The position numbers and the translations under genes were made by a program. Below the pieces are notes generated by a model. That model searched no databases, was not told where the DNA came from, and saw only the letters and a program-made list of their open reading frames with translations. Below are positions 49,650 through 59,949 of a stretch of DNA of 64,000 bases, in pieces. Each line of letters begins with the position of its first letter. The first letter of the stretch is position 1. The DNA is from Cristatella mucedo (taxonomy: Eukaryota; Bryozoa; Phylactolaemata; Cristatellidae): NCBI GenBank assembly GCA_009760855.2, contig WPIO01000005.1:9028501-9092500 (forward strand). The letters are read 5' to 3'.

Positions 49650-50460
49650 TCTGATTTAGGCGAAGTCTCTCTACTAGTTCGGCTATACCTCAAGGCCTTT
49701 CGATATCCTTTATCAGCAAGTCTTTCTTGGTGCCTATTATCTCGCCTGCGTATCAATTATTTTGCATAATAATGTTTTAAGTAATATTTCAACGGGAGAT
49801 TTCGGAGAGTAGATATCAATGGACAACAATCGTCATGCGACTTTAATGTGTGAGATATCCCCGGAATAAATTCTACGTTTACCTTTTTTCCTGGATTCCA
49901 AGTCTCCTTCTTGCCAATGTAATCTCCAGGCACACTGCATGCTTTCATGTTCATGCATACGGAACGCAGCCATACTTATGCTTTGATTCTTCCCGTCTTC
50001 TACTATCTGAAACTATCTGAAGCTCCTTCAAAGCATGTATTTCGAACATCTTCACTTGAATGTAATCAGACTTCCTCAGATAGAATAATTATAGCACCGA
50101 CTTTACTGAGCAGCCTTGGTTCGGCTAAGACACTGGAAAGCCTAATCCTCAATATGAATTCGCCAGGTTTATCTCCTGCAGCCTTTGCATCGAGTTGTAG
50201 TGTCCTTTTCCAAAGTGATCTTCACTACATAACCACATTAGATACACAGTCAATCTACCTTTAGCTACGTACCAATTCAAAATAAATCTAGCTTACATAA
50301 ACAAAGATATCATAGTCAAGTTGGTCCATGCATTCAAGACACTTTATCCGGATTCCTGTAATTCACTACGTGCAGGCCTTCTTCTTTGTGCAATAGGCAG
50401 TTGGTGCACAATTGCAGGAAGGCTTTCCGGTCATGAACGTCGCACCTGCTAAGTCATACC
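49650..50460 (+). mobile_element. Family-1 LINE relic, heavily decayed
   Basis: Order-preserving weak matches to RT (D-I-N-G-Q-Q-S-S), the Y-A-D-D region (no longer readable) and the block beginning TTCCAAAGTGATCTTC. Lies in the large intron of gene X. Confidence 0.6.
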
Positions 50461-50698
50461 AATTTCCTGTGATTTTTTGAGGCAGACTGAATAAAAAGAG
50501 CCGAAATCCTTTAAAAGAGGCCACAAACAATTTGCGAGAAATCGTTGTGGGTTTTGCGCAGCGAAACTTTGTTTACAGCAACCTCTCCTTAAATGCCCCG
50601 AAACATTCAATTCAATATAACAAAATTACGTCAAGTAAAAGTAAAACTTAAAAGTGTACCTAATAGCGATCAGGGTACTTTAAGCTCTCCGGTCTTAC

Positions 50699-50886
50699 AG
50701 AGTGTCTGAGGTGGGCCATGTAGTCACTGCACATAGACAAGAGTCGCTCGACGTCAACATGGTCCCAGGGTGATAGAACAATCTGGGGCACAGACCTGAC
50801 AGCAATCTGGGACAGCTGGGGTAGCCGTGAGCTTCGAAAAAAATGGAGTTGGATGGGAAAGTCTTGCAATATTTTCTTTCGACTAG
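50699..50886 (-). CDS. Unrecognised gene X, internal exon
   Basis: A 188-nt exon whose first two bases complete an Ala codon begun in the previous exon, followed by 62 codons. The peptide includes K-K-I-L-Q-D-F-P-I-Q-L, V-L-S-P-W-D-H-V-D-V-E-R-L-L and D-Y-M-A-H-L-R-H-S. Amphipathic, leucine-rich helices like these suggest an alpha-helical soluble protein. The acceptor is TATGTGCAG and the donor is TCT|GTAAGA in phase 0. Matching phases with both neighbours support a real gene. Confidence 0.58.
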
Positions 50887-50927
50887 CTGCACATATAACG
50901 TAAAAGATGGACACGGGGACTACTTAC

Positions 50928-51036
50928 CCTTAGTTTCTGATATATTCTGCAGCCAATCCAGTACTTCCCGTTGCTTGACCTGCTGGTAGGCGTGTACGCT
51001 TTCGGTCAGACAGAATGGTTGTGCAAAGAAGAGCCG
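50928..51036 (-). CDS. Unrecognised gene X, internal exon (first seen)
   Basis: A 109-nt exon encoding 36 residues (starting R-L-F-F-A-Q-P-F and ending D-W-L-Q-N-I-S-E-T-K) plus one base. The acceptor is excellent, with a long T/C tract ending AAACTCAG at 51037. The donor AAGG|GTAAGT at 50927 is also excellent. The next exon follows after only 41 bp, and reading through that gap meets a stop, so it is an intron. The exon is in phase 0 at its start, so earlier exons must lie further upstream (higher coordinates), beyond the LINE cluster. I did not identify them. No family recognised. Confidence 0.55.
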
Positions 51037-51295
51037 CTGAGTTTAAATAGAAAAAGAAATTGCTAAGACATCCCACAGCCGAAGCTTGTTTTGATATAGC
51101 CTGTGCTGCTGTTTTGACTATTTCTGGTATATTTTCTCGAAGAGCCTAGCTAAATGAATGTTTTGGTGGCTCCTCGTGGCGAATCCACCAGCGTCCATTT
51201 TATTCAGGGGCTACCCGTTTAATTCCACGGAGGTGTGCACGGTCGCCTGGCAGTCTGGTAGACTCAGGAGTCATTGAGCGCCGTCTAACACAAAC

Positions 51296-53216
51296 TGATT
51301 AGGGCTTGTTTAGACAGGGATACCACATCTAAATTGGTCCATGCATTTGTGATATTCCGTCTTGACTTCTGCACCTCAAAATGTCTGCATTTAAGCAGGT
51401 CACTAGTGATCTAGTCCTAAAGTTCGTATCTCAATCAAAGAAGACAACAAGTCCTCTGGACCCTATTCCCACTGTCCTGCTCCTACGTTGCATTGATCTG
51501 CTGCTGCCATGCATAACTAACATAATTAATATGTCATTAGCCTCAGGTCATGTCCCAGCACCTTTCAAAAAAGCTGTAGTCAGGCCACTTCTCAAGAAAG
51601 CTACACTTGACCAAGAGAACTTGAGCAACTACCGCCCAGTTTCCCTTCTACCATTCCTATCAAAGGCACTGGAACGGGTCGTGGCTGACCAGCTGAACTC
51701 GTATATCGAAACCTCAGACCTTGCTAGTAAGTTCCAGCCTGGCTTTAGAGCTAATCACTCCACAGAGTCAGCATTGCTTAGGGTATACAACGACCTACTT
51801 AGGAATGCAGACATGGGTAGAGTGTCTCTGCTTGTTTTGCTTGATCTTTCGGCAGCTTTTGATACCATCGATCACAAAGTTCTTCTAGAGCGCCTCTCAT
51901 CTCGCCTGGGCCTCACTGGCACTGCTCTGCAGTGGTTCAGGTCCTATCTCAGTGGGAGACTCCAGAGTATTGACGTGAATGGACAAAGATCATCTGAAGT
52001 ACCTCTGAAATATGGAGTACCTCAGGGCTCCGTGCTAGGTCCGGTTCTTTTCACGGTTTATACTCTGCCTCTTGCTGATGTGATTGCCAAGCACAATCTA
52101 GGCTTTCACTTCTATGCGGATGACACTCAGGTGTACCTTTGCTTTGATCCCTCCCAGCCTTCGAGCACCTCAAATTCTCTAAACTCACTAGCTGCATGCA
52201 TTGATGACATCCGCACATGGATGGCAGCAAATTTTCTCAAACTTAACGATGATAAAACTAACTTACTAGTTATGGGCAAACCCAGTGTGATCCTGAGATT
52301 GGAAAGGCTGACTCTCAAAATTGGCTCTGCCAGCATATCTCCAGTTGAATCAGCTTGAAATCTATGTGTCATATTCCAAAGCGACCTCTCGTTAGACGAC
52401 CATATCAGCTCCACATTCAAATCTGCCTATTTTCAGCTTCATAACATTGCTAAAATTCAGGCTTGTTTAGATAAAGATACCACGTCCAAGTTGGTCCATG
52501 CATTCGTGACATCCCGTCTCGACTTCTGCAACTCACTGCTTACTGGCCTACCAGCATGTGCGATCAGGCGATTGCAGCTGGTGCAAAACTCTGCAGCTAG
52601 GCTTGTCTGTCGTGAGCGTCGCAGTTGCCAAATTACTCCACTTCTCGCCGACCTGCACTGGCTACCAGTCAAGCAACGAATTGACTTCAAGGTTTTGTCG
52701 CTCACTTTTAGGTCTCTTCATTCTATGGCTCCAGCCTATCTCTCCGATATACTCCCACATCAGGCCAAGCATCGTACCACCTGCTTTTTGGAATTCAACA
52801 GTCTAGAAATATCTCGTACAAACCTTAAATCCTTTGGAGACCGTGCATTTAGTTCGTATGCTCCCAAAGCCTGGAATTCCCTCCCGACCTGCGTCAGAAC
52901 ATGCCCTGACCTGTCCTCATTCAAAAGGAACCTAAAAACACACCTATTTAGGACAGCATTTAGTGGGTCCCTGTGATTCGTCCTTGTTGTGCTTATGCGT
53001 GCTGACACTGTGCATGCTGTCACTAACCACATTTGCATGCTGACCCTGTGCATGTCACCCCTAACCATATTATTCATTTCGTTTGTTTTTTCAAGCATGA
53101 TTTTACTTACCATTCAATTGCATTTCACTTTACAGCAAATGTAAAGCGCCTAGAGAGAGATTAGGTTCTCTGTGGGCGCTTTATCAAGTGAATTATTATT
53201 ATTATTATTATTATAA
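51296..53216 (+). mobile_element. CR1/L2-like LINE, best-preserved copy (family 1)
   Basis: A 5'-truncated non-LTR retrotransposon. A reverse transcriptase frame opens at 51381 and runs 325 codons to a TGA at 52356-52358. The same frame then stays open to 52976, so a single nonsense codon (CGA in sister copies) interrupts about 530 codons. The RT blocks are in order: L-S-N-Y-R-P-V (81-87), L-D-L-S-A-A-F-D (154-161), P-Q-G-S-V-L-G-P (214-221), Y-A-D-D (245-248) and the K-L-N-D-D-K-T block (287-293). The C-terminal region contains H-W-L-P-V-K-Q-R-I-D-F and W-N-S-L-P. The endonuclease is missing. The 3' UTR ends in a stem-loop and (ATT)n. The first 75 bp duplicate sequence from inside the element, which suggests rearrangement on insertion. 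Confidence 0.93.
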
Positions 53217-53745
53217 TGCTCGCTGGTCTACCAGCCTGTGCAATCAGGCGCTTACAACTTGTGCAAAACTCTGCAGCTAGGCTTGCCTGCCGTGAGCGTT
53301 GCAGTTGCCACATCTCACCACTTATCGCTGATCTGAAGTGGCTCCCAGTCAAGCAAACCATCCACTTCAATGGTTTGTCACTCACTTTTAGGTCCCTTCA
53401 TTCTTTGGCTCCAGCCTACCTATTAGATCTATTCCCTTCTCCCAAGTCAAGCATCGTACCACCGCTTTTCGGAATCTAACCGTTTACTAAAACTGCATCT
53501 ATTTATCGCAGCATTTAGTGGGTCCATGTGATTCATCTTTTTTGTGCTTATGTGTGCTGACACTGCCCATGCTACCACTAACCATACTTGCATGCTGGTC
53601 ATGTGCATGTCACCTCTTACCATGTTATGCTTGTTGTTCATTGAGCATGCTACCCCTAACCAATCAATCCTGCTTCCTTTGCTGCAAGGTAAAGTGCCTA
53701 GAAAGAGATTGAGTTATCTGAGGGCGTAATAACATAGGTATTATT
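53217..53745 (+). mobile_element. Family-1 LINE 3' fragment, internally deleted
   Basis: Begins directly after the (ATT)n tail of the preceding copy. It covers the C-terminal part of the RT ORF, lacks a stretch around 53480-53500 relative to the copy upstream, and ends with the shared 3' stem-loop and a short ATT-like tail. The abutting order suggests that the upstream copy inserted at the edge of this older one. Confidence 0.85.
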
Positions 53746-53849
53746 ACTATTAGTATTTCTATGCGATCGGGTTCTTCCAACCCAGTGTCCTCAATTTTAC
53801 TAAAATTAAACTGGGAGTCCTGGAGTAAACTTAACATTTATAATAATAA

Positions 53850-54925
53850 TTATGCACTTGATAGAGCACCCTCGGAGAACTCAATCTCTTTCTAGGCGCT
53901 TTACATTTCCTGCAAAGGGAAAAGCAATTGAATGGTGAGTAATATCATGCTTGATAAACAAACAAAATTAATAACATGGTTAGGGGTGACATGCACAGGG
54001 TCAGCATACAAATTTGGTTAGTGGCACCATGCACAGTGTCAGCACACATAAGCACGTGAAGGACGAATCACAGGGAACCACTAAATGCTGTCCTAAATAG
54101 GTGTGTTTAAGTTCTTTTTAAATATGGTCAAGTCAGGGGATGCTCTGACGCAAGTCGGGAGGGAGTTCCAGGCTTTGGGAGCATACGAACTAAATGCACG
54201 GTCTCCAAAGGATTTAAGGTTTGTACAGCGTATTTGTAGACTGATGGATTCCGAAAAGCGGGTGGTACGCTGCTTGGCTTGGTGGGGGAGTAGATCTGAG
54301 AGATAGGCTGGAGCCAAAGAATGAAGTGACTTAAAAGTGAGCGACAAAACCTTGAAGTCAATCCGTTGCTTGACTGGTAGCCAGTGCAGGTCGGCGAGAA
54401 GTGGTGTAATGTGGCAACTGCGACGTTCACGATAGGCAAGCCTAGCTGCGAAGTTTTGCACCAGCTGCAATCGCCTGATCGCACATTCCGGTAGGCCAGC
54501 AAGCAGTGAGTTGCAGAAGTCGAGACGGGATGTCACGAATGGAAGGACCACTTTGGACGTGAATTTAATGTAATGTTTCTCCGTCTGTAACTCCACAAAG
54601 TCATAAAGACCACGTGGGTGTTACGCATGAGAGTTTTGTATAGCGCACTCATAGCCTGAGCGGCTTTCGGTACGCATTCTGTAGCCAACAGACTTCGTCT
54701 TACGCAACAAAGAGAAAGTGGGAAGCATAGCAGAGTCAGGAGAGCAGTTGAGGTAGTGAGTAGCATAGAAGTAGCAGCTCAGGACCGCTGAAAATGATGT
54801 GCCATAGGCGGCAGTAGGGGAGTAGTTATCGTTGACGTGGTATGCTTATCTAAACAAGCTCGAATTTTAGCAATGTTATGAAGCTGAAAGTAGGCAGATT
54901 TGACTGTGGACCGGCGATAGTTTGG
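53850..54925 (-). mobile_element. Family-1 LINE 3' part, interrupted by a second LINE family
   Basis: A minus-strand copy starting with the AT-rich tail and stem-loop at 53850. An open C-terminal frame spans 54093-54596. It is interrupted at about 54570 by the 3' end of a second family and resumes at about 54836 with the sequence expected from the copy at 58.5 kb. Confidence 0.85.
54572..54835 (-). mobile_element. Second-family LINE 3' end nested in family 1
   Basis: Matches the segment after the ORF of the element at 1765-2590, in inverse orientation, and also 12023-12200. The flanks carry a short direct repeat (GACGTG), consistent with a target-site duplication. The host LINE sequence is continuous once the insert is removed. 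Confidence 0.75.
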
Positions 54926-54969
54926 TCAGCCATATAGCACAGTGTCTATATTTGAAACTTACGCAACTT

Positions 54970-55430
54970 TCGTTCCTTGCAGATCTTCTTGCTTCAGAAA
55001 TTAGACGATTATAGCTCGTGCACAACTAAGCACCAGGGCTTGTCAGTGCCGAACGCCAAAACTGCTATATTACACTGCTTCACGACAACATTCGATGCCC
55101 CAGGAGACTAGTTGACGACTCCGTCGTTTACGAAGCATCCCGACACTCCTTAGCGTTCTGAGCTATAAAAATAACCAATTTTTTTAGGACTTTAAACCCC
55201 ATCTCTCAGAAAAATATACAAATGTGGACGTAACTCAGGCTCGTGACTCGTACACTTTACCTTCAAGACAGCATCTGTATGTACCTGTAAGTGGCTGTTG
55301 GAAAATGCTCCTCGCCCAAGACCCAGATCCTTTCCAGCAAATATAAAAGTGCTAATTGGGAAATTAAGTGCTCTTTGGTATAATACAAATGTCTCATTAT
55401 TTTTATTATTATTGTTAATGCTATGAAGAC
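54970..55430 (+). mobile_element. LINE relics and tail
   Basis: 54970-55080 matches the TTAGACGATTATAGCTCGTG portion of the LINE C-terminal ORF. 55330-55430 resembles the terminal stem-loop with a T-rich ATT tail. Both are strongly diverged. Confidence 0.45.
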
Positions 55431-55439
55431 CGTGCCAGC

Positions 55440-56880
55440 ATTCTGATAGAACAGGGACGTGGGGTAGCTCCTCTGGGTTAAGTCCGGGTTTTTACTTTTC
55501 GCAGAAGTCTAAGGAAATCCCTGGGCATTCGCGAGCATGGCTAAAAGTGCTCGCTACAAGATACACGCAACTTTTTCTTTGAGATCCTGAATTAAAGAGA
55601 GAAGATCTCCAGAACGAATTTCAGCAATTGCGCCCAACAATTTTTAGAAGAATTAAACGAGGCATTGAGTCTTATAAAACATCATTGGAGGCTTTTTCCT
55701 ATAAATTGGTTTACTCTTCTCAGAAGCAAGCGCATCACTGAAATCGATGTCCAACAGCCAAACTTATCTAGAGTTTCCATTTAAGCTCGGTATGTTTGCA
55801 CAGACAACACCTCAGTAAAAATTCTTTCTTAGAGCTCTACCAAGCACAAAAGCTAGATTCGCAAAATCAGATTTTGGACACACATGCCTGGCTTCTTCTA
55901 ATAATTCATGAATCGTCTTTAGCTGAACTGACTGTTTGACAAATTTCGATATACCTGGTTAGTAGGAAGGTTCCGTAGTTAGTCCTTCGATGTAAGGACG
56001 CTGGTACAACTCTCTCTAAGCAAGCTGTCTTATTTTGAAGTTTTCATGAGAGATGTGTCTGCTTGAGTGAAACGTATGACTAGACCCGGAAAAAAGCTGC
56101 CACGAGCAGAGAATGCAAACGATTTGTTAGTAGCCTCCGCTGCTACTTTCTACTACGTCATGCGACGAACGTTATCTGCAGGATGAATAGCGTCACGCTC
56201 AGCTCCTCGTACTAGGTGGCTAGGTTGGTAGTAGGTGGCGCACAGCTAGCTCGGACTGCGAACCTCGGTCTCCTAGCACTACTGCTACAGGAAAAGGGTG
56301 CGAAACTGAACAGATATGCCTTAATGCTGGATGCAGTCGATATATTAGTCATACGAGCTGTTACTTTAGCAGTTTTTCTTCTAAACGAGTTCTTTGAAGC
56401 CTCGCGCTCCAGACCCGTCTGTGACCCGTTATTGTCATCTGAATGCTCGCCAAGTTGGCAAGACAACGGAACTCCAAGTAGCCGAGAATCTTATAGGAGG
56501 TCCGAACATCTACAGGCCGAAGATATAACGTCAGACACGCGCTTTCTTTTGGCAGAAATGCGAGCTAGCGGTGATTCAGCAATGGCGAGATGTTTAAAAA
56601 AGGACACATTGTGCTAGCATGTATCTGGTAGCCTCTTGCAAGTGTTGCTTAAACAGAGTCTTCAGGCAATTAGTATGCGCCGGCGGCAGCCATACAGGTT
56701 CAAATTCAACTGAGTATACTTACTCGTGCATGGTAGGACTGCAAACGGCCGCTTAAAAAAGACTTTTTCAATTCTAAATGTGGTCAGAAAAACAAGAGAG
56801 ATCTTGAGCTCGGCGAGGAAACATTCGCACTCTTATCTTAAATTGCAGTGAGCAAGGGTTTTCCAAAATCGCTGATTTCG
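55440..56880. other. Largely unannotated; one possible plus-strand terminal exon
   Basis: 56282-56617 is an open plus-strand segment beginning after TACTGCTACAG and ending in TAG. It contains a hydrophobic stretch (I-L-V-I-R-A-V-T-L-A-V-F-L-L). No partner exon. The rest shows nothing. Confidence 0.25.
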
Positions 56881-56889
56881 CCCTGGCCT

Positions 56890-57109
56890 CTTGATCTTCG
56901 ATAGTTCACCACCAATCATCGTATCGACTTGAAGATTCTGACTGTAACCTTCAGGCACCTTCCTACTCTGACTCCTGCCTACCTTTCTACAGTACTTACT
57001 CCTACCGCCTCCCTCCCTTCCAGCCAGCTCCTCGGGCTCCCCGCTCGTTTGGCTGCGCCTCTAATGAGGAGCCGCCAATCAGCGTGCAGACCTTGCATTC
57101 AGTTATAGT

Positions 57110-57110
<1 letters not shown>
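56890..57110 (+). mobile_element. LINE C-terminal relic, divergent
   Basis: Translates with breaks to H-R-I-D-L-K-I-L-T-V-T-F-R-H-L and L-T-P-A-Y-L-S, the LINE C-terminal block. The remainder is diverged. Confidence 0.5.
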
Positions 57111-57275
<165 letters not shown>

Positions 57276-57807
57276 GTATACTTTCTACGGCTGGCGCTTA
57301 CAGCCCACTGATACCTCGAGATGCACCGACTGTATGACCTTTAAAGTAGCCAAAAACCCGCCGGCTCAGCATCCCCTGGGTCCGTGCGACTTGTCTCTTG
57401 TGTATGCTAATGCGTGCTGAAGTTTCGCACTCTCTCAAACTAGAGGACACTTCTAATACACCTTGTAAAGTATACCGGTCATCCTTGGTGTGCTGTTCCT
57501 GAGATCCGATTCAGGTCAAGTAGGCCTTTTCTATTTGCCCCCTGGGAAGTCCCTATTTTTACCCATCACGATTTGAGCCTCTCTCTGCGAGTTGTCCTCC
57601 GACGATCCTTCGTTTTTGTTTAATTTCAACGGCCTGCTTTTCTCAAAGTCAAATGATTGTTTTGGCAAAGCATAATGGTCTTAACTGAATTTTCTCTCAA
57701 TCTTACTGAAAGCTTAAGCTCAAACTAGATTCTTAATTTGAGTCCCGACATCAGTACAACTAATAAGAGTCGTTAATCAGGCTGTCTTCGAACGGTTGCA
57801 AAACGAG

Positions 57808-59945
57808 ATAATAATAATAATAATAATAAAACACTTGATAAAGCCCCCTCTGAGAACTCAATCTCTTTCTAGGCGCTTTACATTTGCTGCAAAGGCAAAC
57901 GGGATTGAATGGTGAGCGATTTCATACTCGATAAAAAAACGTGAATAATATCGTTAGGGGTGACATGCACAGGGTCAGCATGCGAATGTGGTTAGTGGCA
58001 GCATGCACAGTGTCAGCATGCATAAGCACATGAAGGACGAATTAAAGGGACCCACTAAATGCTGTCGTAATGGGTGAATTTTAAGTTCTTTTTGTAATGT
58101 GGTCAAGTCAGCGGATGTTCTGACGCAAGTCGGGAATGAGTTCCAGGCTTTGAGAGCATACAAACTAAATGCACGGTCTCCAAAGGATTTGAGGTTTGTA
58201 CGAGGTATTGGTAAACTGTTTAATTCCGAAAAGCGGTCGGTACGATGCTTGGCCTGGTAGGGGAGTAGATCTTAAAGATAGGCTGGAGCCAAAGAATGAA
58301 GTGTCCTAAAAGTGAGCGACAAAACCTTGAAGACGATCCGTTGCTTGACTGGTAGCCAGTGCAGGTCGGCGAAAAGTGGTGTGCTGTGGCAACTGCAACG
58401 CTCACGGTAGACAAGCCTAGCTGCAGAGTTTTGCACCAGCTGTAATCACCTGATTGCACATGCCGGTAGGCCAGTAAGCAGAGAGTTACCGAAGTCAAGA
58501 CGGGATGTCACGAATGGAAGGACCAACTTAGACGTGGTATCCTTATCTAAACAAACCCGAATTTTAGCAATGTTGTGTAGCTGAAAGTAGGCAGATTTGA
58601 CTGTGGAACTGATGCGGTCGTCTAACGAAAGGTCACTTTGGAACACGACACCTAGATTTCGTGCAGATTCAACAGGAGATATGCTGGCAGAGCCTATTTT
58701 GAGCGTTAGCCTTTCTAATTTCTGAATCACTCTTGGTTTGCCCATAACTAGTAAGTTAGTTTTATCATCATTTAATTTAAGAAAATTGGCTGCCATCCAT
58801 GTGCAGATGTCATCAATACATGCAGCAAGGGAGTTGAGAGAATTCGAGGTGCTCGAAGGCTGGGAGGGATAAATAAATCCTAGCTGATTAAACAGCCTCT
58901 TTTTGTATAGCGACAGAAGAGCCTTTACGGCTATCACCACCGCCTGCAGTGGCAATGAAGGATCGCCCACTGCAGGAATCGAACCCACGATCTCGGGACC
59001 AAGGTCGTGAAAGCAACCGCCATACCTAGTGTGCCACCACGGCTTACCAAGAGTATCATCTGCATAAACGTAAAGGTCTAGATTGTGCCTGGCAATCACA
59101 TCGGCAAGAGAGGGAGTATAAACCGTGAAAAGAACAGGGCCTAGCACGGAGCCCTGAGGTACCCCATATTTCAAAGGTACCTCGGGTGATCTTTGTCCAT
59201 TCACGTCAATACCCTGGAGTCTCCCGCTGAGATAGGACATGAACCAATGCAGAGCAGTGCCAGTGATGCCCAGGCGAGATGAAAGGCGCTCTAGAAGAAC
59301 TTTGTGATCGATAGCATTAAAAGCTGCCGAAAGATCGAGCAAAACAAGCAGAAAAACTCTACCTATGTCTGCATTATTAAGTAGGTCGTTGTGTACCCTA
59401 AGCAATGCTGGCTCTGCGAAGTGATTAGCTCTAAAGCTAGACTGGAGCTTACTAGCAAGGTTTGAAGTTTCAATACATGAGTTCAGCTGGTTCACCACGA
59501 CTAGTTCCAGTGTCGCTGATAGGAATGCTAGAAGGGAGACTGGCGGGTAGTTGCTCAAGTTCTCTTGGTCTAGTGTTGCTTTCTTGAGAAGTGGCCTGAC
59601 TACAGCTTTTTTGAAAGGTGCTGGGACATGGCCCGAGGCTAATTACATATTAATTATATTAGTTATATATGGAAGCAATAGATCAATTCAACGTAGGAGC
59701 AGAACAGTGGGAATACTGTTCAAAGGATTTGTCTTCTTTGATTGGGATATGAACTTCAGGACGAGATCACTAGTGACCTGCTTAAATGTAGACATTGAGG
59801 TGCAGCCAGGAATCGAGGGACAGCATTCTAGGGGGGATGCTGCCGTTGCAGGGATGGACTCACCGATCTTGTCTACAGTGTATAACTATATAAAAGGCTT
59901 GTTTACCAGTACATCTAAAGTGCGACGATATGTATCGTCATAATG
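57808..59945 (-). mobile_element. Family-1 LINE with a nested SINE
   Basis: From the (AAT)n tail and stem-loop at 57808 through an open frame at 58446-59558 that includes L-D-L-S-A-A-F-N-A-I-D-H, P-Q-G-S-V-L-G-P and V-Y-A-D-D-T. Just after that motif a SINE at 58868-59046 interrupts the sequence and is read through in frame. The 5' part reaches the region just before RT at about 59945. Second-best copy in the window. Confidence 0.9.
58868..59046 (-). mobile_element. tRNA-derived SINE nested in LINE
   Basis: On the minus strand it begins AGCCGTGGTGGCACACTAGG, followed by GTGGGTTCGATTCC, a perfect polymerase III B box. Its body is shared with 43990-44240 and 48345-48520. Insertion was accompanied by loss of about 20 bp of LINE sequence (the L-Y-L-C-F block). 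Confidence 0.85.
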
Positions 59946-59949
59946 CTTG

